Positions 16,982-25,688 of a DNA stretch of 64,000 nucleotides are shown here, piece after piece. Position 1 is the stretch's first letter, and each line of letters begins with the position of its first letter. The stretch comes from Cognatilysobacter bugurensis (GTDB taxonomy: Bacteria > Pseudomonadota > Gammaproteobacteria > Xanthomonadales > Xanthomonadaceae). Made by a program: the position numbers and the translations under genes. The stretch lies in contig NZ_BMYD01000002.1 of the NCBI RefSeq assembly GCF_014652095.1, positions 372,001-436,000 of the forward strand. The letters run 5' to 3'. The notes beneath the pieces are model-generated. The model was not told the DNA's origin. It saw only the letters and a program-made list of their open reading frames with translations, and ran no database searches.

Positions 16982-17440
16982 CGGAAAATGCGACGCGGTC
17001 GAGATAGAAACCGTGCGCGCGTGTTCACTGCGCTTAACAGCGTCACTCACTGACGTTTTTCGTCGGCCGCGTTCGTACCGAGGGGAGGCACGATCCGGCC
17101 GTCGATGCGGCGCTCGGCGCGCCCTGACGCTGGGGCCAGAGCGACATCAGTCGACGATGACGCGAACGTGCGGCAATGTGCCAAGGGCACCGCGAGGCGC
17201 AGGGTGACGGTCGCCGCTGTGACGTACCAGGGCGGCTATAGGTTCGACCCGCACGGCGCCGGACACCGTTAAACCCCGCAATGCGGAGCCGGCGCGCGCG
17301 GTGCACCAGCCCGCACGTTGTTCAGCGGACCAGTGCTGCCGGTCGCCGCGTCGGTCCGATCGTGCGAAAGCGCGTCACCGCGGCTCGCGCCGCTGCATTG
17401 CGGCGGCCGCGGAACTGCGGCCGTACAGACGCCGATGCGA

Positions 17441-17785
17441 TTACGGGCTGACGGCGCGTACGACGGACAGGCGGGGCGCGCGGGCCCAGGCCGGCGCGGC
17501 GGCGCTGGGACGCTGCGGCGCGAGTTTCGCGCGTGCAGCGAGCGCCTTCAGCCGCTCCCGTGCGTAGACCGCGATGCGGGCGTCGCTGCGCGCGAGGATG
17601 TCGGCGGCGAGCTCGCCGTACCAGACTTCGATCTCCTCGCGCCCCTCGTGGCCGGTGCCGCGCAGCCGCCCGGAGGTCAGCTCGCCACAGGCGATCTTGA
17701 GGCGCATGGCGAGGCGCGCCAGTTCGAGTTCGAGCTGGCCGCGTGAGCGGATCGGATCTGCGGCAGGGGACTGGAGGGCGTGCAT
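17441..17785 (-). CDS. Hypothetical 114-aa helical protein
   Basis: Not recognised. Residues about 13-85 are amphipathic, charged and helix-forming (RGQLELELARLAMRLKIA, EEIEVWYGELAADILAR, VYARERLKALAARAK), which looks like real protein rather than a shadow frame. The last 25 residues are Pro/Ala-rich and disordered. No signal peptide or membrane segment is seen. It stands alone, with non-coding DNA on both sides. Confidence rests on composition only. Confidence 0.5.
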   Translation of the reverse strand: MHALQSPAADPIRSRGQLELELARLAMRLKIACGELTSGRLRGTGHEGREEIEVWYGELAADILARSDARIAVYARERLKALAARAKLAPQRPSAAAPAWARAPRLSVVRAVSP

Positions 17786-17986
17786 GGCGGTGCTCAGAAA
17801 TGGACGGCGACGCTAGAGTTCTAAACGTGGCAAGCGTGTGAGACCGGGCGTTACGGCCCGTACCTCAGCTGAACGGCACGCGGCCGCGATGCCGGCGGGC
17901 AGGGCGGACCTCAGGGCGGGCAGCCAGGCCGCGCGCGTATCCTGCGCCGGCGCGGCGCGCTGCCGCGCCTACCGAGGAATACGCGC

Positions 17987-18364
17987 ATGGGACTGCTCGA
18001 CGGCCTGATGGGCCACGCGTCGAAGATTTCGACAGACGAAGTCGCCACCGAGTTCGCGCCCGCGCTGGCGGCTGACGAGCGCGTGGAGCACGCGTACCGG
18101 TTGATCCGCGACCTGTTCGTCTTCACCGACCGCCGCCTGATCCTGATCGACAAGCAGGGCATGACCGGCTCCAAGGTGGAGCTGATGTCGATCCCGTACC
18201 GCAGCATCGTGCGCTTCAGTGTCGAGGCCGCAGGGCATCTCGATCTCGACGCGGAACTGAGCCTGTGGCTCGCGGGTACGCCTGAGCCGCTCAAGCGCAC
18301 GTTCAGCCGCAACCTCAGCATTTACGAAGTGCAGGCCGTGCTTGCCTCGTACCTGGGGCGATGA
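17987..18364 (+). CDS. Bacterial PH-domain protein
   Basis: 125 residues covering one bacterial pleckstrin-homology (bPH_1) domain: a short N-terminal helix (MGLLDGLMGHASK), then strands around AYRLIRDLFVFTDRRLILIDKQGMTGSKVE, SIPYRSIVRFSVE and LDLDAELSLWL, and a closing helix IYEVQAVLASYL. This matches the YvbH-like family found across bacteria with no firm function. It starts 7 nt after a GAGGA ribosome-binding site and ends 21 bp before the DUF411 gene, so it may be co-transcribed with the copper pair. Confidence 0.85.
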   Translation: MGLLDGLMGHASKISTDEVATEFAPALAADERVEHAYRLIRDLFVFTDRRLILIDKQGMTGSKVELMSIPYRSIVRFSVEAAGHLDLDAELSLWLAGTPEPLKRTFSRNLSIYEVQAVLASYLGR

Positions 18365-18385
18365 CCCCCACCATTGGAGACGATC

Positions 18386-19096
18386 ATGAAGACTCAAGAC
18401 CGCCACCCGCTGCGCTCGTTTGCAGGCAGCCGCACGCTGTGCCGCTCGGCGGCGTGGCTGCTCGGCGCCTCCATCGCGCTCGGTGCGTGCGCAGAGCCCG
18501 CGCCCCCGGCGTCAGGCGCCCGCGACGCCGACCCGGCGGCGGCAGCCGCGGGCCGTCAGGCGCCGTCACCCTACGCGGCTCCGGCGCCCGTCGCTGCGCC
18601 GGCCGCGCCGGCCACGGCCGATGCGCATGCCGGCCATTCGGCAGCGCCTGCTGCCGCTGCAAGCGCGAATGGGCCGACGTCGACGAAAGTGGGCGCGGCG
18701 GTCGTCGACGCCTCGTTGCCGCGCATGAAAGTGCACAAGAGCCCGACCTGCGGCTGCTGCTCGCTGTGGGTCGACCACGTGCGAGAGGCCGGCTTCGCGG
18801 TCGAGGTGCACGACACGCACGACCTGGCCGCGGTGAAGTCGCGTCTCGGGGTGCCGGCCGATGCGCAGTCGTGCCACACGGCCGAGGTCGGCGGGCTCGT
18901 TGTCGAGGGCCACGTGCCCGCGGAGGACATCAAGCGCGCACTTGCTCAACGTGACACGACGCGCGCGCTGCTGCTGCCCGGCATGCCGCTGAACTCACCG
19001 GGCATGGAAGTACCGGGGGTTAACGCGCTGCCGTATACGGTCGAACGCATCAAGGCTGACGGCACGCGCGAGCCGTTTGCAACGCATGGGGAGTGA
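18386..19096 (+). CDS. DUF411 copper/metal-binding lipoprotein
   Basis: 236 residues. The ATG at 18386 has a GGAGA ribosome-binding site and is preferred over a TTG 12 nt upstream. A basic N-terminus and hydrophobic core end in the lipobox-like LGAC, suggesting an outer- or inner-membrane lipoprotein. A long Ala/Pro-rich linker with a DAHAGH motif follows, then the DUF411 domain (about residues 115-230) with CGCC and SCHT as likely metal ligands. Known of the family: DUF411 proteins occur in copper and other heavy-metal resistance loci. The Cys-rich storage-type gene immediately downstream supports a copper role. Confidence 0.85.
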   Translation: MKTQDRHPLRSFAGSRTLCRSAAWLLGASIALGACAEPAPPASGARDADPAAAAAGRQAPSPYAAPAPVAAPAAPATADAHAGHSAAPAAAASANGPTSTKVGAAVVDASLPRMKVHKSPTCGCCSLWVDHVREAGFAVEVHDTHDLAAVKSRLGVPADAQSCHTAEVGGLVVEGHVPAEDIKRALAQRDTTRALLLPGMPLNSPGMEVPGVNALPYTVERIKADGTREPFATHGE

Positions 19097-19155
19097 CACC
19101 AGGGGACGGTGAAAGGGGCGCGCCGCAAACCGCCCATATAACCAAGGAGAACTCC

Positions 19156-19515
19156 ATGTCCCACCACACCGCCGAGCACCGCAGCGACGAGATGAACCGC
19201 TGCATCCAGACCTGCCAGGACTGCGCGTCTGTCTGCCTGGAAACGCTGCTTTACTGCCTCGAAAAGGGCGGCGAACACGCCTCGCCCGAACACATCGGCC
19301 TGCTGCAGACCTGCGCGGACATCTGCACCGTGTCCGCGCACACGATGCTGCGCGGCATCGAGGCCCACTCGGTGATCTGCGGCGCATGCGCGGAGATCTG
19401 CCGTCGCTGCGCCGAGCACTGCGAATCGATGGGCGACGACGCCGACATGCGCCGCTGCGCCGAGGCCTGCCGCCGCTGCGCGGACAGCTGCAGCTCGATG
19501 TCGCAGGCCGCGTAA
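19156..19515 (+). CDS. csp: Four-helix-bundle copper storage protein (Csp-type, DUF326)
   Basis: 119 residues with 16 cysteines, mostly in CxxxC spacing along four predicted helices (CIQTCQDCASVC, CADIC, CGACAEICRRCAEHC, CAEACRRCADSC). This is the Csp pattern, in which cysteines line the core of the bundle and hold many Cu(I) ions. There is no Tat or Sec signal, so it resembles the cytosolic Csp3 class. ATG 19156 follows AAGGAGA. It lies 59 bp after the DUF411 gene and is followed by a hairpin terminator; together they look like a copper-handling unit. Confidence 0.92.
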   Translation: MSHHTAEHRSDEMNRCIQTCQDCASVCLETLLYCLEKGGEHASPEHIGLLQTCADICTVSAHTMLRGIEAHSVICGACAEICRRCAEHCESMGDDADMRRCAEACRRCADSCSSMSQAA

Positions 19516-19525
19516 GCGCAAAGAA

Positions 19526-19549
19526 ACGGCCCCGCCTTGGCGGGGCCGT
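19526..19549 (+). terminator. Hairpin terminator after the copper storage gene
   Basis: A 10-bp perfect stem (ACGGCCCCGC / GCGGGGCCGT) with a CTTG loop, 10 bp past the stop. There is no long T-run. It may also serve the convergent ornithine cyclodeaminase gene. Confidence 0.6.
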
Positions 19550-19578
19550 CGATGTATCGGGTCGTGTCGCGCTGGCGC

Positions 19579-20622
19579 TTAGGCCGCGCGGCGCAGCGCG
19601 TTGAGACCCATCAGGTGGCCGAACAGATCCTTCGGATCGCTCATGCGCGGCACGAGGTCGATGTCGCGGCCCAGGCCGAGTTCTTTCGCGCAATCGCGCA
19701 GCAGGCGCAGCGCGGAGTAATCCTCAAGCGCAAAGCCCACCGAGTCGAACACGGTGATCTCGTCATCGGACGTGCGGCCCTGCGCATCGCCGGTGAGCAC
19801 GCGCCACAGCTCGGTCACCGTGAACTCGGCCGGCATCTGCTGCAGCTCGCCTTCAATGCGGCTCTGCGGTTCGAACTCGACATAGACCGTCGCGCGCTCG
19901 AGCACGCCGGCGGCGAGTTCGGTCTTGCCGGGGCAGTCCCCGCCGATCGCATTGAAGTGCATGCCGGGCTCGAGCATGTCCGCGTCGACGATGATCGCGT
20001 TCGCCTTGTCGGCGGTCGCGGTGGTGACGATGTCTGCGCCACGCACGGCCTCGCCGGTGCTGCCGGCACGCACCACGCGCAGCTTCGGCACGGTGCGCGT
20101 GAGGTTCGCGGCGAGCTTGTCGCTCGCGGCCGCATCGACGTCGAACAGACGCACTTCCTCGATGCCGAGCAGGTGGTGGAACGCGATCGCCTGGAATTCG
20201 CTCTGCGCACCGTTGCCGATCAGCGCCATGGTCTTGCTGTTCTTGCGTGCGAGCTGCTTGGCGGCCATGACAGACGTCGCGGCGGTGCGGATCGCGGTGG
20301 TGATCGTGAGTTCGCTGAGCACCGTCGGCAGGCCGGTGTCGACATCGGCGAGTGCGCCGAACGCCATCACCGTCGACAGGCCGTGCTTGGTATTGCCCGG
20401 GTGACCATTGACGAACTTGAAGCTGTACTCGGTGTCGTCAGCGACCGGCATGAGCTCGATCACGCCCACCGGCGAATGCGCCGCGGTGCGCGCGGTCTTG
20501 TCGAACTCCGGCCAGCGGCGGAAGTCGGCTTCGAGGTAGTCGACAAGCCGGCGGTGCAGCTCGGGCAGGCCGTGTGCAGCGACAATGTGGGCGACGTCGT
20601 GGGTGGTCAGCAGCGTGGTCAT
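19579..20622 (-). CDS. Ornithine cyclodeaminase
   Basis: 347 residues of the OCD/mu-crystallin family, which converts L-ornithine to L-proline and ammonia with NAD+. Substrate-site residues are in YSFKFVNGHPGN (about residue 67), the Rossmann NAD motif is ALIGNGAQSEFQ (about residue 135), and the FNAIGGDCPGKTEL loop (about residue 220) is typical. It has the C-terminal extension seen in longer OCDs. ATG 20622 was chosen because upstream codons are not protein-like. The adjacent divergent Lrp/AsnC gene is the likely regulator. Confidence 0.9.
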   Translation of the reverse strand: MTTLLTTHDVAHIVAAHGLPELHRRLVDYLEADFRRWPEFDKTARTAAHSPVGVIELMPVADDTEYSFKFVNGHPGNTKHGLSTVMAFGALADVDTGLPTVLSELTITTAIRTAATSVMAAKQLARKNSKTMALIGNGAQSEFQAIAFHHLLGIEEVRLFDVDAAASDKLAANLTRTVPKLRVVRAGSTGEAVRGADIVTTATADKANAIIVDADMLEPGMHFNAIGGDCPGKTELAAGVLERATVYVEFEPQSRIEGELQQMPAEFTVTELWRVLTGDAQGRTSDDEITVFDSVGFALEDYSALRLLRDCAKELGLGRDIDLVPRMSDPKDLFGHLMGLNALRRAA

Positions 20623-20702
20623 GGCGGGGTTCGTCTCGATGCGCGGTGCGATGCGTCCATTGTCCGGCTGCAGGCGGGAGCGCGAAACGCCAAGCTTGCG
20701 CA

Positions 20703-20718
20703 ACATTCGCCAGAATGT
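20703..20718. promoter_or_regulatory. 16-bp palindrome, candidate Lrp operator
   Basis: ACATTC-GCCA-GAATGT is a perfect inverted repeat in the 131-bp gap between the divergent ornithine cyclodeaminase and Lrp genes, 35 bp before the regulator's ATG. A tandem TCGGCAA repeat follows within 15 bp. This suits autoregulation and control of the neighbour. Confidence 0.55.
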
Positions 20719-20753
20719 CGGCAATTCGGCAACAGCAACTGGCGGTTTGCACA

Positions 20754-21173
20754 ATGGACGATCTTGACCACCGCCTCGTGGCCGCGTTGCGCCACGACGC
20801 CCGCGCTCCGATCGCCGCACTCGCGCAGCAGCTCGGCGTGTCGCGCGGGACCATCACGAACCGCATGGCGCGGCTCGAAACCGACGGCGTGATCACCGGC
20901 TACACGGTGCGGCTGCGGCCCGACACGGCGCCCGATGAGATCCGCGCGTGGACGGGGCTCGCGGTCGAGGGCAACCAGCACGCGGTCGTGCGCGCGCTGC
21001 TCGGCGAACCCGGCGTGGCGGCACTGCACGACACGAACGGCCGCTGGGACCTGCTCGCCGAGTTGCGCGTGACGGATCTCGATGCGCTCTCGCGCACGCT
21101 CGAACGGATCCGCGCAATCCCCGGCATCAGCGCGAGCGAGACCAGCGTGCATCTGCGCACGTTCCGCGGCTGA
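20754..21173 (+). CDS. Lrp/AsnC-family transcriptional regulator
   Basis: 139 residues. N-terminal winged helix-turn-helix (LDHRLVAALRHDARAPI, then LGVSRGTITNRMARLE at about residues 28-43) and a C-terminal RAM/AsnC effector-binding domain (about 65-139). Such regulators sense amino acids as dimers or octamers. Divergence from ornithine cyclodeaminase suggests ornithine or proline control. ATG 20754 was picked at the first conserved residues; 60 upstream codons in frame are not conserved-looking. Confidence 0.9.
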   Translation: MDDLDHRLVAALRHDARAPIAALAQQLGVSRGTITNRMARLETDGVITGYTVRLRPDTAPDEIRAWTGLAVEGNQHAVVRALLGEPGVAALHDTNGRWDLLAELRVTDLDALSRTLERIRAIPGISASETSVHLRTFRG

Positions 21174-21247
21174 GGCAGGCAGCCGGCGCGCTTCAGCCCA
21201 GCGATGCGCCGGCTAGACTCGGCATCCGGCCACGCTCGAGGGAACGC

Positions 21248-21481
21248 ATGGGCACTGCATTCTGGATCCGCCGTTTCGCCCTCGTGTTCGCCGGCGCGTT
21301 CACGCTGATTGCGGCATCGCACCTCGTGCGCGGTCGCGACATCGAACATGCCCTTGGCGAGGCGGCGCTTTGGGCCGCAGTGACGGCCGCGGTGTTCACC
21401 GCCCCGCGCATCGTGCAGTCGCGCCGGGGCCAGCATTGCGCGGTGTGCCGCGACACGCCGGAGCTGCAGGATCCACGCTGA
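21248..21481 (+). CDS. Small two-helix membrane protein with CxxC tail
   Basis: 77 residues, not recognised. Two hydrophobic segments (about 8-25 and 36-56) flank a short charged loop (RGRDIEHALGE), and the tail carries a CAVC motif near residue 65. A GGGA ribosome-binding site is 5 nt before the ATG. It ends about 50 bp before the YkvA gene and may be in the same transcript. Confidence 0.6.
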   Translation: MGTAFWIRRFALVFAGAFTLIAASHLVRGRDIEHALGEAALWAAVTAAVFTAPRIVQSRRGQHCAVCRDTPELQDPR

Positions 21482-21532
21482 CGTGGCCGTGCATGCGCAC
21501 CGGCTCGGCCGGAGTGGCGACGCGGCGCGCGC

Positions 21533-21916
21533 ATGGCGCTGAGCACGCTTCGGCGCTGGGCGCGTGGGCTCAAGCAGCAGGCGCTCGTCGTGTACTTCGC
21601 CGCGCGCGATCCACGCACACCGTGGCCGGTGCGCCTGCTCGCGCTCACGGTGGCCGCCTATGCGCTGAGCCCGATCGACCTGATCCCGGACTTCATCCCC
21701 GTGCTCGGCCTGCTCGACGATCTCGTGCTCGTGCCACTCGGCGTCTGGCTGGTGCTGCGGTGGATGCCGCTCGATGTGGCGCGCGACGCGCGCGAACGCG
21801 CGCAGGTGGCGGCCGAGCGGCCTGTCAGTCGCGGCACGGCCGCGGTGGTCGTGCTCGTGTGGCTGCTGGCGGCGGCACTGGTCACTGCATGGGCCTGGCG
21901 CGCGTGGAACGCATGA
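21533..21916 (+). CDS. YkvA/DUF1232 membrane protein
   Basis: 127 residues. The DUF1232 core is clear: AAYALSPIDLIPDFIPVLGLLDDLVLVPLG (about residues 43-72), with its conserved SPIDLIPD and DD residues. A C-terminal transmembrane helix follows (about 100-122). Role unknown across the family, though relatives occur as short inner-membrane proteins. Its stop codon overlaps the start of the acetyltransferase gene (ATGA), implying one transcript. Confidence 0.85.
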   Translation: MALSTLRRWARGLKQQALVVYFAARDPRTPWPVRLLALTVAAYALSPIDLIPDFIPVLGLLDDLVLVPLGVWLVLRWMPLDVARDARERAQVAAERPVSRGTAAVVVLVWLLAAALVTAWAWRAWNA

Positions 21917-22398
21917 CGCGCGGGATGCCCGAAAGCAACGCAATCAGCGAACACCGCTGCACGCTGCCGTGGTCGCTGCGCGCCGCCACCGAGGACGACC
22001 GCGCGTTCTGCTGGCGCCTGCATGAGGAGACGATGCGCGCGTATGTCGAGGCGACCTGGGGCTGGGACGGGCCCGACCAGCGCATGCGGTTCGAGGCCGC
22101 GTTCGATCCGGCTGTGGTGCGCATCGTCGAGGTCAACGGCCGCGCCGCTGGTTGGCTCAAGGTCGATGCGAGCGGCGTGCCGGTGCGCCTGCTGTCGATC
22201 GCGATTGCGCCCTGCTACCAGCGCAGCGGTCTTGGCACCGCGGTCATCGGGCAGGTCGTTCGCGAGGCCGCCGGGTGGCCGGTGTGGCTGCAGGTGCTGA
22301 AGGTCAACCCGGCGCGCGCGCTGTACGAGCGGCTCGGCTTCGTCCTGATCGACGAGACGCCGACGCATTGGGAGCTGCTTCGCACGCGCGTGGGCTGA
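21913..22398 (+). CDS. GNAT-family N-acetyltransferase
   Basis: 161 residues with a GNAT fold. The acetyl-CoA loop is in LSIAIAPCYQRSGLGTAVI (Q/RxxGxG/A, about residues 97-112), and the closing ARALYERLGFVLIDETPTHWELLR segment (about 133-155) is typical. N-terminal residues WRLHEETMRAYVEATWGWD match a subgroup with unknown substrates. Translationally coupled to the YkvA gene by a 4-nt overlap. Confidence 0.87.
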   Translation: MTRGMPESNAISEHRCTLPWSLRAATEDDRAFCWRLHEETMRAYVEATWGWDGPDQRMRFEAAFDPAVVRIVEVNGRAAGWLKVDASGVPVRLLSIAIAPCYQRSGLGTAVIGQVVREAAGWPVWLQVLKVNPARALYERLGFVLIDETPTHWELLRTRVG

Positions 22399-22566
22399 GG
22401 CGTGCATCGTGCGCGTGTGGCCGCCGCCGCAAGCCGCGGTGCACCGCACTGCACGTGCAGCTACCGCGCACTTCAGTCCCGCCGACGCCGGCCGATATCG
22501 TCGGCGCAGCACCGCGCGCTCATCCGGCCGGCGCCTGCGGCGCTCGGGGCAATCGGGGGGAAAGCC

Positions 22567-23679
22567 ATGGGGTGGTTCAGCAGCTTCAGGCGCCGGTCCA
22601 CGGCGCAGGCCGGTTGTGTGCCGGTAACGACGGCGGGTGCAGTCACCGCGCTACACACACCGTGCGCCGTCATGCCGGCATCGGCCGCGGCCGCCGATGC
22701 GCAGCGCTTCGAGGATTCGTCGGCAGGCCTGCCTGCGGATCAGGCGGCAGTCGAGGTCGACGTCGAGGTGCTTTCGGCTGCCACGCTCCTCGCGCGCTTG
22801 CGTGCGCACGCGCTTGGCGACGCGCTGCCGGACATAGCTGGCGACGGCTCCGAACATCGGGACGTGCGAGCGCGGACCGCCGCCGCGCTTGCGCGGCTCG
22901 ACGCGCAGCCCGAGCGCATTCCGCGCCGCCCGCAGCTGCTGCCCGCGCTGATGCGGGCGACCGGCAGCGGCGACGCACCCGTCAAGGCGATTGCCGCGCT
23001 CGTGCAGCAGGACCCCACGCTGACCGGCAACGTGCTGCGCGTGGCGAACAGCGCGGCCTACCGCGTGGCCGGCAAGCCGATCGAATCGGTCGAGCGTGCG
23101 ATCGCGCGGCTCGGCAGCGAGGGCATGCGACGCATCGTGGCGGCGACGCTGCTGCAACCGGTGACCGACACACGACGCGGCGCATTCGCCGGCTTCGCCC
23201 CGGTTGCCTGGACGCACAGCCTCGCGGCCGCGACCGCCGCGGCCGAGTACGTCGCGCACGAGGACCCCGAGCTCGCCTCGACCGCGCACCTCGCCGCGCT
23301 CGTGCACGGCCTCGGCGGCATCGTCGTGGTGCAGTGCGTGCGCGATGAGTACGCACGCCGCCCCCTGCTTATGCCGGACCCCGGCGTGGCTGCAGCCCTG
23401 CTCGACGAGGCCGGGGCCACGGGCGCGCGCATCGCCGCCGCGTGGGAGTTGCCGGGATCAGTGCTGCAGGCATTGACGGTCGTGCCCGAGCCAGGCGCTT
23501 CACCGCTGGTGCGCGCGTTGTGGATCGGGCGACTCGTCGGCGCGGCAGCCGTGCTCGTGCGCGCGGATCGGCTCGACGTCGCATCGGCGGTGGCCACGCT
23601 CGCCCGGCTCGACGATGGACGCGCGCGCGCGGGCGCGGTCCTGCAGCGCCTGCTGGATGACGGCGGCGAATCCGCCTGA
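22567..23679 (+). CDS. HDOD-domain signalling protein
   Basis: 370 residues. After a variable Ala-rich N-terminal 110 residues, the HDOD (HD-related output) domain covers about 125-330: IAALVQQDPTLTGNVLRVANSAAYR, IESVERAIARLGSEGMRRIV, a WTHSLAAATAAA helix and HLAALVHGLGGIVVV. HDOD domains lack most metal ligands of true HD phosphodiesterases and act as protein-interaction outputs in c-di-GMP, flagellar or stress signalling. No partner is adjacent. The ATG is placed at MGWFSSFRRR, a usual-looking start for such proteins. Confidence 0.82.
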   Translation: MGWFSSFRRRSTAQAGCVPVTTAGAVTALHTPCAVMPASAAAADAQRFEDSSAGLPADQAAVEVDVEVLSAATLLARLRAHALGDALPDIAGDGSEHRDVRARTAAALARLDAQPERIPRRPQLLPALMRATGSGDAPVKAIAALVQQDPTLTGNVLRVANSAAYRVAGKPIESVERAIARLGSEGMRRIVAATLLQPVTDTRRGAFAGFAPVAWTHSLAAATAAAEYVAHEDPELASTAHLAALVHGLGGIVVVQCVRDEYARRPLLMPDPGVAAALLDEAGATGARIAAAWELPGSVLQALTVVPEPGASPLVRALWIGRLVGAAAVLVRADRLDVASAVATLARLDDGRARAGAVLQRLLDDGGESA

Positions 23680-23876
23680 GGCCCCGCCGCGACACGACAC
23701 GGGCTAAAACCTCGGGCACCCAACGCGGCTGGGGGCGAACCACGTGCGGACGCAGACCAGCGAGACCATGCCCTGCGCCCTCGCAGGCCGCTCTCGCGTG
23801 GGCGCATCGCGTGCCCGGCCTCAGGCGAGCAGGGCAGCTCGACGCAGCAACCCCGAGGCCGACGCCCGGGCCTGCT

Positions 23877-24170
23877 TCACTCCTGGGCGCGCGCCCACTC
23901 CGAGACCGAGGCACGCGCCTCGGGAGGCAGCGCGACGAGGCTCGTCGCCTCGTTTGCGTGAGCGAGCAGCGCATTGCACTGCGTCCACGCGCGCATGCTG
24001 TCGGCGAGCACGGCGGCCGCATCGTCGGGCTGGCCTTTTTCGATCATGCGCTGCGCGAGCCGCGCCCCGACACCCATGACGTTGAGCGCATTGCGCAGGT
24101 CATGCACCCACTTCGCGCGGGCGTCGGGATCGTGCGCAAGCGCTCCGAGCATGTCGTCGTCGATCGACAT
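23877..24170 (-). CDS. Stand-alone H-box (DHp-like) small protein
   Basis: 97 residues. The segment KWVHDLRNALNVMGVGARLAQR (H23-D-L-R-N) resembles the phospho-accepting H-box of histidine kinases (HExRNPL), followed by a second helix (AAAVLADSMRAWTQCNALL) as in a dimerising four-helix bundle. No ATPase domain follows. It could accept phosphate from another kinase or bind a receiver, but this is inference from motif shape. ATG 24170 was chosen; upstream codons are low-complexity and have poor conservation prospects. Confidence 0.6.
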   Translation of the reverse strand: MSIDDDMLGALAHDPDARAKWVHDLRNALNVMGVGARLAQRMIEKGQPDDAAAVLADSMRAWTQCNALLAHANEATSLVALPPEARASVSEWARAQE

Positions 24171-24386
24171 CGGATGTAACCCTGGGAACAGGCAGGGCGG
24201 CATCACACCACTGCCTCCGCCGACGGGCAAGCGCGACTGGGCGCAACACCGGCGGCCGCGTCTTCGCGCGAACGAGCGGCCGCCATGCATGCTCAAGATG
24301 TAAAGGCGGGCAACTAAGCCACCGAGGCGGCGAACGACCCCACGCGCGAGGGTTGAGCGCCGCGCAGGGTCTCGGCGGTTGCCGCG

Positions 24387-25688
24387 TTAGGCGCCGACTC
24401 CGCCGCGCTCGCGCTCGATCGCGCGCCAGCCGATGTCGTGGCGGTGGAACTCGCCATGCCAGCTGATGCCGGCCACGGCCGCATAGGCCCGCTGCTGCGC
24501 CTGGGCCACGCTCTCATCGAGCGCGCAGACGCACAGCACGCGGCCGCCCGCGGTGATCGCGTGGCCTTCGGCATCGAGCGTCGTGCCGGCGTGGAAGACC
24601 TTGGTGCCCTCGACTGCGGGCACGTCCCAGCTGCCGATGACGTCGCCGGTGCGCGGCGTGCCCGGGTAGCCTTCGGCCGCCATGACGACCCCGAGCGAGC
24701 AGCGCGGATCCCACTGCGCCTGCACGCCGTCGAGGCGGCCGTCGACCGCGGCTTCGATGGGATCGAGCAGGTCGGACTGCAGCCGCATCATCACCGGCTG
24801 CGTTTCCGGGTCGCCGAAGCGCACGTTGAACTCGATGACCTTCGGCGCGCCGGACGCGTCGATCATCAGCCCCGCGTAAAGGAAGCCCGTGAATGGCACG
24901 CCGTCGGCCGCCATGCCGCGCACGGTCGGCTCGACCACCTCGCGCATGACGCGTGCATGCACCTCGGGCGTGACGACCGGGGCGGGCGAGTAGGCGCCCA
25001 TGCCGCCGGTGTTCGGGCCGGTGTCGCCGTCGCCGACGCGCTTGTGGTCCTGGCTCGTCGCCATCGGCAGCGCGGTCGTGCCGTCGACGATCGAGATGAA
25101 GCTCGCTTCCTCGCCTTCGAGGAATTCCTCGATCACCACGCGCGCGCCGGCCGCGCCGAACGCGTTGCCGGCGAGCATGTCGGTGATCGCGGATTCGGCC
25201 TCGTCGAGCGTCATCGCGACGATCACGCCCTTGCCGGCGGCCAGGCCATCGGCCTTGATGACGATCGGCGCGCCTTTCTCGCGCACGTAGGCGAGCGCGG
25301 CGTCGACGTCGGTGTGCACCGCGTAGTACGCGGTCGGGATGCCGTGGCGCGCGAGGAAGTCCTTCGCGAACGCCTTGCTGCCTTCGAGCTGCGCCGCGGC
25401 GGCGGTCGGTCCGAAGATCCGCAGGCCCTCGGCGCGGAAGCGGTCGACCACGCCCGCGACGAGCGGCGCTTCGGGGCCCACGACAGTCAGCGCGACGTCC
25501 TCGCGGCGCACGAGCGTGAGCAGGCCGTCGATGTCGGTCGCCTTGACGTCGACGTTGCGGCAGCGCGGCTCGCGCGCGGTGCCCGCGTTGCCCGGCGCGA
25601 CGAGCACCTCGGTGACGCGCAGGGACTGCGCGAGCTTCCACGCGAGCGCGTGCTCGCGACCGCCCGACCCGATGACGAGGACCTTCAT
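24387..25688 (-). CDS. purD: Phosphoribosylamine-glycine ligase
   Basis: 433 residues, the standard length. It joins glycine to phosphoribosylamine with ATP to give GAR, step two of purine synthesis. Seen: N-terminal [18 protein letters not shown], the [13 protein letters not shown] region, ATP-grasp loops ([35 protein letters not shown] at about residues 210-232) and [11 protein letters not shown] metal-ligand strand (about 285). A single-gene unit divergent from the AGCS transporter; the other purine gene in the window (purH) is 5 kb away. Confidence 0.97.
   Translation of the reverse strand: MKVLVIGSGGREHALAWKLAQSLRVTEVLVAPGNAGTAREPRCRNVDVKATDIDGLLTLVRREDVALTVVGPEAPLVAGVVDRFRAEGLRIFGPTAAAAQLEGSKAFAKDFLARHGIPTAYYAVHTDVDAALAYVREKGAPIVIKADGLAAGKGVIVAMTLDEAESAITDMLAGNAFGAAGARVVIEEFLEGEEASFISIVDGTTALPMATSQDHKRVGDGDTGPNTGGMGAYSPAPVVTPEVHARVMREVVEPTVRGMAADGVPFTGFLYAGLMIDASGAPKVIEFNVRFGDPETQPVMMRLQSDLLDPIEAAVDGRLDGVQAQWDPRCSLGVVMAAEGYPGTPRTGDVIGSWDVPAVEGTKVFHAGTTLDAEGHAITAGGRVLCVCALDESVAQAQQRAYAAVAGISWHGEFHRHDIGWRAIERERGGVGA

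Larger units (their letters stand above)
16775..17440. other. 665-bp intergenic region with regulatory palindromes
   Basis: No convincing gene. The part nearest the beta-helix gene is AT-richer than the surroundings and carries the two palindromes annotated separately. The distal part (about 17040-17440) is ordinary GC-rich sequence in which I see nothing. Confidence 0.55.

Noticed and set aside
17043-17306. A minus-strand 87-codon frame in the intergenic region
   Set aside because: Arg/Ser/Pro-rich with no ribosome-binding site or protein-like pattern; probably random.
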